A stretch of 44,144 bases of DNA from Rhodovarius crocodyli. Its GTDB lineage: Bacteria; Pseudomonadota; Alphaproteobacteria; Acetobacterales; Acetobacteraceae. Location of the stretch: positions 1-44,144 of the forward strand of contig CAMDJV010000028.1 of assembly GCA_945901085.1 (NCBI GenBank), given 5' to 3'. The translations under genes were made by a program, and so were the position numbers. The notes under the pieces are model-generated. The model did no database searches. It worked only from the letters and a program-made list of their open reading frames with translations, and was not told the origin of the DNA. Below, one piece after another: positions 22,943-32,590 of the stretch (positions within the stretch are counted from its first letter, which is position 1; every line of letters starts with the position of its first letter).

Positions 22943-23938
22943 TCAGCGCTGGGGCTGCAGCACCACCCGGCCCACGCCCTGGCGGGCGGCCAGCTGCGCC
23001 ATGGCCTCGCGGAATTGCGCGAGGGGATAGCGCCCGCTCACCTCGGGGCGCAGCAGCCCAGCTTGCCACCATTCCACCAATTGGTCCCACATTGCGCGCA
23101 CGCGCGGGGCATGGTGCAGCCTGTTGTCGCCGGGTGACCAGCCGATATAACTGCCCCAGTTGAGGCCGGCGACGGCGATATTCTTCAGCAGCAGGATATT
23201 GGCCGGCACAGTTGGAATGCCGCCCGCCGCATAGCCCACCGTGACCAGCGTGCCGCCATCGCCCAGGCATCGCAGGCTTTCTTCGAAGAGCGAGCCGCCC
23301 AGCACATCGAGCACACAGGCCACACCCGCACCGCCGGTGATCGCCAAGACCGCCTCGCGGAAGGGGGCATCGGAGGGCAGCACTGCCTGAGCACCGCGGG
23401 CCAGCAGCATGGGGTGTTTGGCGAGCCCGGCCCGGGCGATGACCCGCGCGCCCAGCGCATGCGCCACCTCAACGCCCGCCAGACCCACGCCACCGCCCGC
23501 GCCATGCACCAGCACCCAATCGCCGCTTCCCACCCGCCCGCGCCACATCAGGGCCGAGGCGGCGGTGGGATAGCTGATTGGCATGGCCACCGCCGCCTCC
23601 AGCGGCAGCCCGTCAGGGATGGGGGTGACATGGATGGCATCGGCCACCGCCTCCTCCGCCATGCCGCCCCAATCCAGCACGGCAAAGACCCGGGTGCCGG
23701 GGGCGATCGCCACACCCTCAGCCGCCTCGATGACGGTTCCTGTCACCTCGGTGCCCGGTACGAAGGGCAGGGGTGGGCGGCGCTGATATTTTCCTGCAAC
23801 CACCAACTGGGTGGCGAAAGAGATTCCGGCGGCTTCGACCCTGATGCGCAGGCTGCCCGGGCGCAGTTCGGGCGGGGGGATGTCTTTCAGTTCGAGGGCG
23901 GAGAAGTCGCGCCAGGATTCGCACAGAACCGCGCGCAT
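22943..23938 (-). CDS. Zinc-independent quinone oxidoreductase-like MDR protein
   Basis: A 331-residue medium-chain dehydrogenase/reductase of the NADPH:quinone oxidoreductase type. It has a GroES-like N-terminus (VEAAGISFATQLVVAGKYQ, LPFVPGTEVTGTV). The nucleotide-binding loop VLVHGAGGGVGLAGVEVAHALGARVIA follows. The catalytic-zinc Cys/His pattern of alcohol dehydrogenases is absent. Its ATG overlaps the TAA of Bug protein 4 (TAATG), indicating translational coupling. Confidence 0.93.
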   Translation of the reverse strand: MRAVLCESWRDFSALELKDIPPPELRPGSLRIRVEAAGISFATQLVVAGKYQRRPPLPFVPGTEVTGTVIEAAEGVAIAPGTRVFAVLDWGGMAEEAVADAIHVTPIPDGLPLEAAVAMPISYPTAASALMWRGRVGSGDWVLVHGAGGGVGLAGVEVAHALGARVIARAGLAKHPMLLARGAQAVLPSDAPFREAVLAITGGAGVACVLDVLGGSLFEESLRCLGDGGTLVTVGYAAGGIPTVPANILLLKNIAVAGLNWGSYIGWSPGDNRLHHAPRVRAMWDQLVEWWQAGLLRPEVSGRYPLAQFREAMAQLAARQGVGRVVLQPQR

Positions 23939-24894
23939 TATTCGGCCCTGATCCCGGCTTCGCGTACCAGCCTGGCGTATCGCTTATTCTCCCGCGCGGC
24001 GAAGCGGGCGAATGTCTCGGGTGGCTGGCCGCCGGGGATGGCACCCAGCGCGCCGAGCCGGGCCATGGTCTCGGGGTGGCGCAGGGCAGCGGCCACGGCG
24101 TGATGCATAGCGCCCACAATGGCGGGTGCGGTGCGCGCTGGCGCCCAGATGCCATACCAGGTGGTGATCTCGTAATCGGGGAAGCCGGCCTCGCGCATCG
24201 TGGGCAGGTTGGGGAAGGCGGGTACCCGCTCATCGGTGCTGACCGCAAGGGCGCGCAGCCGCCCCTCGCGCACCAGATCAGCGCTGCTGGCCATGCTGTC
24301 GAACATCAGCCCCACCTGGCCTGAGACCAGATCGGGCAGCGCCTGGCCGCTGCCGCGATAGGGGATATGCTGCAAATCCAGGCCCGATTGCAGGCGGAAC
24401 ATCTCGCCCGCCAGATGCGGGGCCCCACCATTGGAGGAGGAGGCGTAGCTGCGCGCCGCCGGGTTTTGCCGCAGCCAGGCCACCAGCCCCGCCACATCGC
24501 GCGCGGGTGACGAGACGGGCACGACCAGGATGAGCGGCACGGCGGCGATCATCGTCACCGGCGCGAAATCAGCCATGGCGTCGAAAGGCAGGCGGACCAT
24601 ATGCGGCACAATGACATGGGCGGAGGCATTGACCAGAAAGGTCGAGCCATCCGCTGCCGCGCGGGCCACCGCCTCGGCGCCGATGGAGCCACCCGCGCCG
24701 GCACGGTTTTCGGCCACGAAGGGCTGGCCCAGATCCAGGGTGAGGCGCTGGGCGACGATGCGGCCCAGAATATCGGTCGGCCCGCCGGGGGGGTAGGGGA
24801 TAAGCATCCGCACCGGGCGGCTGGGCCATTGGGGCTGCGCCAGGGCGGGGCTTGCCAAAGCCAGGGCCAGCGCGGCGCGACGTGTGCTATGCAT
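23938..24894 (-). CDS. Bug/TctC-family solute-binding protein 4
   Basis: A 318-residue TTT-family receptor. The leader MHSTRRAALALALASPALAQ is followed by VRMLIPYPPGGPTDILGRIVAQ, VAENRAGAGGSIGAEAVARA, RSYASSSNGGAPHLAGEMFRL and QHIPYRGSGQALPDLVSGQVGLM. It is coupled to the downstream quinone oxidoreductase by TAATG. It is divergent from the TTC38-like gene across about 100 bp containing two AACGTC direct repeats 11 bp apart (24917-24933). Confidence 0.95.
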   Translation of the reverse strand: MHSTRRAALALALASPALAQPQWPSRPVRMLIPYPPGGPTDILGRIVAQRLTLDLGQPFVAENRAGAGGSIGAEAVARAAADGSTFLVNASAHVIVPHMVRLPFDAMADFAPVTMIAAVPLILVVPVSSPARDVAGLVAWLRQNPAARSYASSSNGGAPHLAGEMFRLQSGLDLQHIPYRGSGQALPDLVSGQVGLMFDSMASSADLVREGRLRALAVSTDERVPAFPNLPTMREAGFPDYEITTWYGIWAPARTAPAIVGAMHHAVAAALRHPETMARLGALGAIPGGQPPETFARFAARENKRYARLVREAGIRAE

Positions 24895-24993
24895 AGACGG
24901 GTCTTCCCAAACGTCCTGTTAACGTCAGGATAGGCCGGAAGAATGGGAGAAAGCCATGCAGCCTCGCAGCCAAATCGCGCAAAGGTGCCGCCG

Positions 24994-26340
24994 ATGAGCC
25001 ACCGCAACGCCCAGGGGCTGGCCATGAGCGTGGGCTCGGCCGAGGCCGCGCAGGCCTTTGATGCCCTGACCGAGGCTTTCCTCAAATACCGGCTGGATGC
25101 GCCGCTCAAACTCAAAGCGGCGCTGACGCTCGACCCCGCAGCGCCCATGCCCCATGTCATGAAGGGTAGCTTTGCCCTTTTGGCCTATAAGGCGGCGGCG
25201 GTGCCGGCCGCGCAGGCCGCTGCCCAGCATGCTGCGGGCCTGGCCTGCAACCCGCGTGAGGCGATGCATGTGGCCGCGCTGCAAGCCTGGGCCAGCCAGG
25301 ATATGGAGCAGGCCCTGGCGGTGTGGGAGGCCATTCTGGCCGAATACCCGCATGACCTCATCGCCTTCCGCCTGCATCATTTTGCCGCCTTTTGGATGGG
25401 CCGGGCGCCGGCGATGCGTGACATGGCGGAGCGTGCCTTCCGCCAATGGCAGCCGGGGATGCCCGGCTATGGCAGCATGCTGGCCTGCCGGGCCTTTGCC
25501 GCCGAGGAATGCGGCGATTACGCCACCGCCGAATATGCCGGCCGCGCTGCCGTGGGCCTGGACCCGGCTGATCTTTGGGCGATTCACGCCGTTGCCCATA
25601 CGCTCGAAATGCAGGGCCGCCGGCAGGAAGGGGTGGATTGGGTGGAGGGGCTGCGGCCGCATTTCACCGGCACCAATAATATCCGCCACCATGTGCTCTG
25701 GCACCAGGCGATGTATCACCTGGAATTGGGCGACCATGCCAGCGTGCTGCGGCTTTATGATGAGGGGTTTCGGGACCTCGCCTCCGAGGTGACCCTGATG
25801 CAGCCCGATCTTTACATCGACTGCCAGAATGCCGCCTCCATGCTGTTTCGCCTGGGCCGGCAGGGGGTGGATGTGGGCGAGCGCTGGGTGGAATTGGCCG
25901 ATAAGGCCGAGGCGAGGATCGGCGATACGCTCTCGGCCTTCACCCTGCCGCATTGGATGATGGCGCTGGCCGCAACAGGGCGCTTCGCCGCGGGGCAGCG
26001 CCTGCTGGAGAGTGTGCAGGCCGCGGCGGCGGGCAATAACACCCAAAGCCGGATTTTGCGTGAGGCCGCGCTGCCGGTTTGCGCGGCCATTTTGCGCCAC
26101 GCGCAGGGTGCGCCTGGGGAGGCTGTGGCGCTGATGCGCCCGGCGCTGGGTTCTATGCCGCAGCTCGGCGGCAGCCACGCCCAGCAGGATGTGCTGGAGC
26201 AGTTTTTCCTCACCGCCGCGCGCGATGCCGATGACATCGCCGCCCAGCGCCTCTTGCTGGAGCGTGTGGCCGGGCGCCACCCGCTGCCGCCGCAGCGCCG
26301 GGTTGGCTATGCGGCGGCGGCCCATTCCATCGGCCACTGA
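24994..26340 (+). CDS. TTC38-like tetratricopeptide repeat protein
   Basis: About 448 residues from ATG 24994 (AAAGGTG upstream); an in-frame ATG at 24943 is also possible. The protein is an all-helical TPR array resembling tetratricopeptide repeat protein 38: HRNAQGLAMSVGSAEAAQAFD at the start, then FLKYRLDAPLKLKAALTLDP, FRLHHFAAFWMGR, ADLWAIHAVAHTLEMQGR, HHVLWHQAMYHLELGDHASVLRLYDE. TTC38 relatives are soluble and of unknown biochemical role. No transporter or enzyme of an obvious pathway is co-transcribed. Its stop lies 11 bp from the stop of convergent Bug protein 5. Confidence 0.85.
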   Translation: MSHRNAQGLAMSVGSAEAAQAFDALTEAFLKYRLDAPLKLKAALTLDPAAPMPHVMKGSFALLAYKAAAVPAAQAAAQHAAGLACNPREAMHVAALQAWASQDMEQALAVWEAILAEYPHDLIAFRLHHFAAFWMGRAPAMRDMAERAFRQWQPGMPGYGSMLACRAFAAEECGDYATAEYAGRAAVGLDPADLWAIHAVAHTLEMQGRRQEGVDWVEGLRPHFTGTNNIRHHVLWHQAMYHLELGDHASVLRLYDEGFRDLASEVTLMQPDLYIDCQNAASMLFRLGRQGVDVGERWVELADKAEARIGDTLSAFTLPHWMMALAATGRFAAGQRLLESVQAAAAGNNTQSRILREAALPVCAAILRHAQGAPGEAVALMRPALGSMPQLGGSHAQQDVLEQFFLTAARDADDIAAQRLLLERVAGRHPLPPQRRVGYAAAAHSIGH

Positions 26341-26351
26341 ACGCGCGGGGG

Positions 26352-27320
26352 TTATTCGGCGCGGATGCCTGCCGCCTCGGCCACGCGGCGCCAGGTGGGG
26401 ATATCCTCGGCCAGGCGGGCGGCGAGTTGCTCGGGCGGGGAGAGGCGGGGGATGGCGCCCAAATCCGCCAGCCGGGCCTGGAATGAGGCATCCTGGCCGA
26501 TCACCGCCAAGGCGGCGCTGAGCCGGCTGAGAATGGCGGCGGGCAGGCCCGGTGGGCCTGCGAGTGCGAACCAATTGGGGGCGACATAGCCCGGGACCGC
26601 CTCATGGGCTGCTGGCACATCGGGCAGGCTGGGGATGCGCCCTTGCGTGGTGACGGCGAGGATGCGGGCGCGGCCATCGCGATGCGCCGGCAGGGTCTCC
26701 ACGGTGGAGGCGAAGACAATGTCGATATCGCGCGACAGCAGCGCATTCATCGCAACCGAAGCGCCGCGATAGGGCACATGGGTGAGCACCACCCCCGCCA
26801 TGGCGGCGAAGAGCGCGCCGGAGAGATGGTTGGAAGAGCCTATGCCGCTGGTGCCATAGGTGATGGCGCCGGCCTCGGCGCGGGCGGCGCGCAGCAAGGC
26901 CGCCAGATCAACCAATGGCCCGCTGGGGCGGGCGACGATGGTGGTGGCGATATCGGCCACCAGGCTGACCGGGGTGAGATCCTGCCGCGGGTCCAGCCCG
27001 CCATGGGGATGCATGGCCGGCCAGATGGCCAGCGAGGAGGAGGTGATCACGAAGGCGGTGCCATCGGGGGGGCTGGTGGCCACCTGGCGCAGCCCCAGGC
27101 TGCCGCCGGCACCGGCGCGGTTTTCGATCAGCACCGGCTGGCCCAGCAGGTCGCGCAGGCGTTCGGCCAGCAGCCGCGCCACCACATCCACCGGCCCGCC
27201 GGGGGTGAAGGGCACGATGAGCCGGATGGGGCGGCTTGGCCAATCCTGCGCCAGGGCCGGCGCTGCCAGCAGCAGGGCGGGCAGGGTGCGCCGCCTCAGA
27301 GGGCTGACCAAAAAAACCAT
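26352..27320 (-). CDS. Bug/TctC-family solute-binding protein 5
   Basis: A 322-residue TTT-family receptor. The leader MVFLVSPLRRRTLPALLLAAPALAQ is followed by IRLIVPFTPGGPVDVVARLLAE, LIENRAGAGGSLGLRQV, ITYGTSGIGSSNHLSGALF and HVPYRGASVAMNALLSRDIDI. GAAGGAGATGAC before the ATG is a strong ribosome binding site. It starts 21 bp downstream of the aminotransferase-fold gene on the same strand, so transport and metabolism of one compound is plausible. Confidence 0.95.
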   Translation of the reverse strand: MVFLVSPLRRRTLPALLLAAPALAQDWPSRPIRLIVPFTPGGPVDVVARLLAERLRDLLGQPVLIENRAGAGGSLGLRQVATSPPDGTAFVITSSSLAIWPAMHPHGGLDPRQDLTPVSLVADIATTIVARPSGPLVDLAALLRAARAEAGAITYGTSGIGSSNHLSGALFAAMAGVVLTHVPYRGASVAMNALLSRDIDIVFASTVETLPAHRDGRARILAVTTQGRIPSLPDVPAAHEAVPGYVAPNWFALAGPPGLPAAILSRLSAALAVIGQDASFQARLADLGAIPRLSPPEQLAARLAEDIPTWRRVAEAAGIRAE

Positions 27321-27341
27321 GTCATCTCCTTCAAGCTGGTA

Positions 27342-28487
27342 TCAGGCCAGGGCACGAAAGGCGGCGAGAAACGCTGCCACATCAACCTCGTCATTATAGA
27401 CATGCGGGCTGATGCGCAGCCGCCCCAGCCGGGGCGCGACATGGATTTGTCGCTCGGCCAGCGCCTCGATCAAGCCAGGGCGCATGCCGCCGGGGAAGCC
27501 CAGGCTGAGCACATGCGGCGCGCGGGTGGCGGGCGGGGGCAGTTCCACACCGCTGCCAGCCAGCCCCTCGGCCAGCAGGCCGTTCAGCCAGTTCAGCCGG
27601 GCGCTGATCGCGGCTGTGCCCCACTCTGCCATCAATTCCATGCCGACCGATGCCATTTCCAGGCTAATCACATGGTCCCGCTCGCCCATATCGAAGCGCT
27701 GGGCGCCATCGGTGAAGCCCAGATCAGCCATATAGGGCGTGGTTTCGGAGGAGACGCGGCGGCGGGATGAGCCGGTCTGCTCCAGCGGCACGCCATCCTG
27801 CCAGCGGCGGGCGATATAAAGGAAGGCCCGGCCATAGGGCCCGAGCACCCATTTATAGGTTGGGAAGATCAGGATATCCGGGTCCAGCGCCACGACATCG
27901 AGCGGCAGCACCCCCGCATGATGCGTGGCATCGACCAGCAGCATCGCGCCCGCCGCGCGTTGCGCCTGGGCCACGGCCGCGAGATCGATCAGCCCACCAT
28001 CCGCCCAATGCACCGAGGAGATGGAGACCAGCGCGAGCGGCGCTGCCCCGGGCCGGGCGATGGCCTCCAGCAAGGCTGCCGTCCAATCGCCATTGGCTGG
28101 CCGCGCCACGCTCTCCACCACGTAGCCGCCGCGTGGCGAGTGTTGCAGCCATTCCAGCACCGGCGAGGAGTGATCATCACCCAGGACCAGCACCCGGCTG
28201 CCAGCAGGAATGGGCAGGATGCGCCCGGCCACCGCCACGCCATAGGAAATTGAGGGGATGAGCGCGATATCCTCGGCTGCCGCGCCGATCAGCCGTGCGG
28301 CGGCGTTGCGGGCACGGCTGCATTGCCCGGCGATATGCGCCCCGGTGATGGACCAGGGCTGCGCCTTGCGGGCGATGCCGGCACGCCCTGCCTCCTGCAC
28401 CGCACGCGGCAGAGGGCTCCAGGATGCGGCATTGAGGTAGGCGACATCGCGGGGGATGTCGAATTCATCGCGCTGGCAGGCGAGCAT
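27342..28487 (-). CDS. Class V aminotransferase-fold PLP enzyme (cysteine desulfurase/isopenicillin epimerase-like)
   Basis: A 381-residue fold-type I PLP enzyme. Asp186 in LLVDATHHAGVLPLD binds the pyridine nitrogen, and Lys212 in IFPTYKWVLGPYG is the Schiff-base lysine. The opening VAYLNAASWSPLPRAVQEAG is typical of class V. The DxxQ/H position is His189. AAGGACACCCAG precedes the ATG. It may be an epimerase, lyase or transaminase; the sequence does not decide. It is first gene of a pair with Bug protein 5. Confidence 0.9.
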   Translation of the reverse strand: MLACQRDEFDIPRDVAYLNAASWSPLPRAVQEAGRAGIARKAQPWSITGAHIAGQCSRARNAAARLIGAAAEDIALIPSISYGVAVAGRILPIPAGSRVLVLGDDHSSPVLEWLQHSPRGGYVVESVARPANGDWTAALLEAIARPGAAPLALVSISSVHWADGGLIDLAAVAQAQRAAGAMLLVDATHHAGVLPLDVVALDPDILIFPTYKWVLGPYGRAFLYIARRWQDGVPLEQTGSSRRRVSSETTPYMADLGFTDGAQRFDMGERDHVISLEMASVGMELMAEWGTAAISARLNWLNGLLAEGLAGSGVELPPPATRAPHVLSLGFPGGMRPGLIEALAERQIHVAPRLGRLRISPHVYNDEVDVAAFLAAFRALA

Positions 28488-28607
28488 CTGGGTGTCCTTG
28501 ATCGCAGGCTAGGCAGTCTGCGTCCGGCTGGGCTGTCGGGCAACCATGCTGGCGGTGGGGTATTGTGATGCGTCATGTCCAGGGCGGGCTGCGGATGGGT
28601 GGGGTGT

Positions 28608-28664
28608 TCGAGGGGCTTTGCCCCTCGAGCACCCCAGCAAGAAACTTAGTTTCCTGCACCTTCG
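28608..28664 (+). repeat. Double-hairpin arm A (locus 3, solitary)
   Basis: H1 at 28608-28628 is perfect. H2 at 28637-28657 has one changed base (GCAAGAAAC) that leaves a G-U wobble on the minus-strand RNA. The linker GCACCCCA is conserved. To its right 28665-28695 is A+T-rich, but no second arm follows before the ATPase gene stop at 28720. In the direction of the flanking genes this is the distal arm, and the gene-proximal arm has been lost. The 232-bp gap 28488-28719 holds nothing else recognisable. Confidence 0.88.
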
Positions 28665-28719
28665 TTAGATTGTTGATATTAAGAATTATTTAAGCTTCAA
28701 GCAGGCCGCTGTCTCGGCC

Positions 28720-30708
28720 TTATCTTGGCTTCTGCAGCGAGCCTGGCGCATGGCAGAGCACGCGGCGGCCGGGCGCGATTTCGACCAGCGGTGGTGGTTC
28801 GGCGCAGATTGGCCGTGCCACCGGGCAGCGGGCGCGAAAGGCGCAGCCCTGCGGCAGGCGCAGCGAGGAGGGCGGCTCCCCACCCAGCACGATGCGGCGC
28901 TGGCCGGGCTCGGGCACGGCTGAGAGCAAGGCCACGGTGTAGGGATGGGCGGGGGTGGCGAAAAGCTCCGCCGCCGGCGCTTCTTCGACGAAGCGGCCTA
29001 AATACATCACCGCCACCCGGTCACAAAACGCCCGCACCACTGCCAGATCATGGGCGATGAAGAGGAATGCCAGGCCCAGGCGGGCGCGCAATTCCAGCAT
29101 CAGATTGAGCACCTGCGCCTGGACATTCACATCGAGGGCGGAGACCGGTTCATCGGCCACGATCAGTGCCGGATCGAGCGCCAATGCCCGGGCGATGGAA
29201 ATGCGCTGGCGCTGGCCGCCGGAGAATTCATGCGGGAAGCGCGCGGCCCAGGCGGGGTTGAGGCCCACCATGTCGAGCAAAGCGGCCACGCGTTCTTCCG
29301 GCGCGGCATGGCCATGCACGCGCAGCGGTTCGGCCAGGATTTGCCCCACCCGCATGCGTGGGTTGAGCGAGGCAAAGGGGTCCTGGAATACCATTTGCAG
29401 CCTGGGCCGCAGCGCCCGCAGCGCCTCGCCGCCTAGAGCGGTGATGTCCTGGCCCTGAAAGCGGATATTGCCGGCGTTGGGGGCGTGCAGCCGGGTGATC
29501 AGCCGGGCCAGGGTGGATGTGCCGCAGCCGCTTTCGCCCACAATGCCCAGGCTCTCGCCTCGCGCCACCTGCAGTGACACGCCGTTCACAGCATGCACCA
29601 GCTCAGGCTTGGCGAAGAGGGATTTTCGCGGCAGGGGGAAGTGCTTGATGAGGTCGCTTGCCTCCAAAAGCGGTGCTTCGGCCTCGGTGGCGCGTGGCGG
29701 TGCGGCGGCGGCGGGCAGGCTGGGGGGGGGCAATTGGCGGCCATCCATCGTCACCCAGCAGCGCACCGACCGGCCGGGGGCGATTTCGGTGAGTGGCGGA
29801 TGCTCGGCGTCGCAGCGCGCGATGCGATGGGCGCAGCGGGGGGCAAAGCGGCAGCCCCGGGGCATGGCCAGCGGATCAGGTGGCATGCCCTCGATGCTGG
29901 GCAGGCGCGCGGTAACCGGCGTGTCCAGCCGCGGCACGGCATGGGCCAGCGCCCAGGCATAGGGGTGGCGGGGGTCGGCCAGCACCTCGGCGGTGGGGCC
30001 GGTTTCCACCACCTCGCCGGCATACATCACGGCGATGCGGCGGCAGAGGCTGCCGATCACGCCCAGATCATGGCTGATGAGCATGATGGCGGTGCCGAAT
30101 TTTTCGTTCAGCCCGGCCATAAGGTCGAGAATCTGCGCCTGGATGGTGACGTCGAGCGCGGTGGTCGGCTCATCGGCAATCAGCAGCGAGGGCTCATTGG
30201 CCATGCCGATGGCGAGCATCACCCGCTGGCGCATGCCGCCGGAGAATTGATGCGGGAAGGCCGCCGCCGCGCGCTCGGGGGAGGCCACACCCATGCGGCG
30301 CAGCAGGTCGATACCATGGCGGCGGGCGGCCGGCGGGGCCATGCGGCCATGCGCCACGACATGCTCACTCACCTGGGGGAGGATGCGCAGCACCGGGTTC
30401 AGCCCCGTGAGGGAATCCTGGAACACCATGGCGGCGCTGGCGCCGCGCCAATCGGCCAATTCCGATTGCGACATGGCCAGCACGTCGCGGCCTTCGAACA
30501 GCACCTGGCCGGCCTCGATCCTGGCCGGTGGCTCGAGCAGGCGCATGATCGATTGCGCGGTGACGGATTTGCCCGAGCCGCTTTCGCCGACAATGCCCAG
30601 CGTCTCGCCGCGTGCGATGGTGAAGCTGACGCCATCCACCGCGCGCACCGGCCCACGATCAGTGTGGAAGACGGTGACAAGGTCACGGATGTCGAGAATG
30701 GCGGTCAT
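28720..30708 (-). CDS. Fused double ATP-binding protein of a peptide/nickel-type ABC importer
   Basis: A 662-residue protein joining DppD-like and DppF-like ATPases, as in GsiA. Domain 1 has an intact Walker A (GESGSGKS, residues 41-48), signature FSGGMRQRV and Walker B LLIADEPT. It ends with an oligopeptide-type C-terminal region including the [15 protein letters not shown] cysteines. Domain 2 has signature FSGGQRQR and Walker B LIVADEP. Its Walker A, however, reads GESGCGTST at residues 391-399, so the essential lysine is Thr397 (codon ACA at 29518-29520). It energises the two permeases encoded upstream; its ATG overlaps the DppC-like stop (ATGA). Confidence 0.94.
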   Translation of the reverse strand: MTAILDIRDLVTVFHTDRGPVRAVDGVSFTIARGETLGIVGESGSGKSVTAQSIMRLLEPPARIEAGQVLFEGRDVLAMSQSELADWRGASAAMVFQDSLTGLNPVLRILPQVSEHVVAHGRMAPPAARRHGIDLLRRMGVASPERAAAAFPHQFSGGMRQRVMLAIGMANEPSLLIADEPTTALDVTIQAQILDLMAGLNEKFGTAIMLISHDLGVIGSLCRRIAVMYAGEVVETGPTAEVLADPRHPYAWALAHAVPRLDTPVTARLPSIEGMPPDPLAMPRGCRFAPRCAHRIARCDAEHPPLTEIAPGRSVRCWVTMDGRQLPPPSLPAAAAPPRATEAEAPLLEASDLIKHFPLPRKSLFAKPELVHAVNGVSLQVARGESLGIVGESGCGTSTLARLITRLHAPNAGNIRFQGQDITALGGEALRALRPRLQMVFQDPFASLNPRMRVGQILAEPLRVHGHAAPEERVAALLDMVGLNPAWAARFPHEFSGGQRQRISIARALALDPALIVADEPVSALDVNVQAQVLNLMLELRARLGLAFLFIAHDLAVVRAFCDRVAVMYLGRFVEEAPAAELFATPAHPYTVALLSAVPEPGQRRIVLGGEPPSSLRLPQGCAFRARCPVARPICAEPPPLVEIAPGRRVLCHAPGSLQKPR

Positions 30709-31523
30709 CGCTGGGCTTTCGGGTCGAGCCAGTCACGCAAGCCATCGCCAAGAAAATTGAAGCCGATGACAACGGTGAGGATGGCCAAGCCAGGGAAGGT
30801 GGCCACCCACCATTGCTCCACCAATTCGCGCCCTTCGGAGACCATGGAGCCCCATTCGGCGGCGGGCGGCACCACACCCAGGCCAAGGAAGGAGAGGCCG
30901 GCGAAGGTGAGGATGGCGATGCCCAGATCAAGCGTGCAGAGCACCGCGATGGGGCCGAAGATATTGGGCAGGATGTGGCGCAAGAGGATACGCTTTTGCG
31001 GCAGGCCCAGCACCGTCGCGGCCTCGACATATTCCTGGCTGCGCTGGACGAGAGCGAGGCTGCGCGCGAGGCGGGCATATTTCGGCCACCACACCACCAG
31101 CATGGCGATGATGGTGTTGGTGGTGCCAATGCCCAGGGCGGCGGCCAGCGCCAAGGCCAGGATGATGGGCGGGAAGCAGAGCACGAGATCGGTCAGCCGC
31201 ATCAGCGCCTCCTCGCCCCAGCCGCGCAGCCAGGCGGCGAGAATGCCAATGGCGGTGCCAATCCCCGCGCCCAGCAGCACGACGGAAAACCCCGCCAGCA
31301 GCGAGATGCGCGCGCCATGCAGCAGGCGTGACAGTACATCGCGGCCCAGAATATCCGTGCCCAGCCAATGCGCGGCGGAGGGCAGCAAAAGCCGCTGGGT
31401 GACATCCACCGCATTGGGCGGATAGGGCGAAATCCAGGGTGCGAGCAGCGCCACCAGCAGCCAGGCCAGCACGATGGCAGCCCCCGCCCATGCCAGGCCA
31501 TAGCGGCGCAGCCGCCGCCGCAT
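30705..31523 (-). CDS. ABC permease, DppC-like
   Basis: A 272-residue inner-membrane permease of the binding-protein-dependent type. An N-terminal membrane segment (LAWAGAAIVLAWLLVALLAPW) is followed by WLGTDILGRDVLSRLLHGARISLLAGF, the DppC/OppC hallmark. The EAA loop EYVEAATVLGLPQKRILLRHILPN contacts the ATPase. ATG 31523 is used, but a TTG at 31556 overlapping the upstream stop (TTGA) would add 11 residues and may be the true start. It pairs with the DppB-like protein to form the pore. Confidence 0.92.
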   Translation of the reverse strand: MRRRLRRYGLAWAGAAIVLAWLLVALLAPWISPYPPNAVDVTQRLLLPSAAHWLGTDILGRDVLSRLLHGARISLLAGFSVVLLGAGIGTAIGILAAWLRGWGEEALMRLTDLVLCFPPIILALALAAALGIGTTNTIIAMLVVWWPKYARLARSLALVQRSQEYVEAATVLGLPQKRILLRHILPNIFGPIAVLCTLDLGIAILTFAGLSFLGLGVVPPAAEWGSMVSEGRELVEQWWVATFPGLAILTVVIGFNFLGDGLRDWLDPKAQR

Positions 31524-31552
31524 CCGGCTGGCCGGCAGGGGTATTGCCGCGC

Positions 31553-32563
31553 TCAACGCCGCACCCGCGGGTCGAGCACGGCATAGGATAGGTCCACCAG
31601 CAGGTTGACCAGCAGATAAGTTGCCGAAACCACCAAGGTGATGCCCATGATCGCCGGGAAATCCAGCGCGGCGGCGGAGCGGAAAGTGTAGCGGCCAAGG
31701 CCGGGCCAGGCGAAGATCGTCTCCGTCATCACCGCCCCGGTCAGCAGATTGGCATAGGCGAGGCCACCCAGCGTCACCACCGGCACCAGCGCATTGCGCA
31801 GCGCGTGGCGGAGGATCACCACCCTCTCCCGCAACCCCTTGGCGCGGGCGACGCGGACATAATCCTGCTGCAGGCAATCGAGCATGGCGGCGCGGGTGGT
31901 GCGGGTGATGAGCCCGAGCGTGGCAGCGGCCAGCACGATGGCGGGCAAGATGAGATGCGCCAGGGTATCGGCAAAGCCCTCCCAATCCCCCGCCCAGGCG
32001 GTGTCGAAGAGGAAAAAACCACTCGGGCCCTCGGGGGGAAAGGCAATCGGGTCGAGCCGCCCCGGCCCCGGCGCCCAACCCAGCCAGCCATAGAAGATGG
32101 CCAGCATGATGAAGGCCAGCCAGAAGGTGGGGGCTGAGACACCCACCAGCGACAGCACCCGCGCCAGCGCATCGATCCAACTGTCACGCCAGATGGCGGC
32201 GGCAATGCCGAGGGGGATGCCCAAGGCGAGGGCCATGACGAAGGAGATGGTGGCGAGTTCCACCGTGGCGGGGGCGAATTGCACGATATCCTCCAGCACC
32301 GGCCGGCGGGTGGCGATGGATTGCCCCAGATCGCCATGCAGCAGCCCGCGCAGAAAAATGCCGTAACGCTCCCATAGCGGCAGATCGAGGCCCCATTTCG
32401 CCCGCCATTGCGCCACCACCACGGGGTCGGAGGCCAGGATATCGCCGAGTTGCGCCAGCACCGGGTCGCCGGGGACGAAATTGGAAATGAGGAAGACCAC
32501 CAGGCTTGCGAAAAGCGCCATGGCAACAGCTGATATCAGGCGCAGCGCAATGTAACCCGGCAA
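31553..32563 (-). CDS. ABC permease, DppB-like
   Basis: A 336-residue permease with an N-terminal membrane segment followed by LVVFLISNFVPGDPVLAQLGD. A periplasmic loop of about 70 residues comes next, and the EAA loop is DYVRVARAKGLRERVVILRHALRN. The start is taken as TTG 32563: AAGGGGA lies 9 bases upstream and the first membrane segment would be cut by the next ATG (32521). It is first gene of the permease-permease-ATPase unit and divergent from the D-2-hydroxyacid dehydrogenase. Confidence 0.9.
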   Translation of the reverse strand: MPGYIALRLISAVAMALFASLVVFLISNFVPGDPVLAQLGDILASDPVVVAQWRAKWGLDLPLWERYGIFLRGLLHGDLGQSIATRRPVLEDIVQFAPATVELATISFVMALALGIPLGIAAAIWRDSWIDALARVLSLVGVSAPTFWLAFIMLAIFYGWLGWAPGPGRLDPIAFPPEGPSGFFLFDTAWAGDWEGFADTLAHLILPAIVLAAATLGLITRTTRAAMLDCLQQDYVRVARAKGLRERVVILRHALRNALVPVVTLGGLAYANLLTGAVMTETIFAWPGLGRYTFRSAAALDFPAIMGITLVVSATYLLVNLLVDLSYAVLDPRVRR

Positions 32564-32590
32564 GCGGATGTTCCCCTTCGTGGGTTGATA

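Noticed and set aside
23938-24994. AACGTC direct repeats near 24917-24933 as an operator
   Set aside because: Only two short copies exist, with no symmetry beyond TCCTG/CAGGA. They are too weak to list as a separate site.
24925-26574. Long minus-strand open frame opposite the TTC38-like gene (about 549 codons)
   Set aside because: Antisense to a TPR protein with clear repeats; the Arg/Gly/His-rich translation lacks domain features.
30705-32180. A single 491-codon frame suggesting a fused permease
   Set aside because: Only residues from about 31523 or 31556 down resemble a permease. The upstream part is the out-of-frame shadow of the DppB-like gene, which is intact in its own frame.
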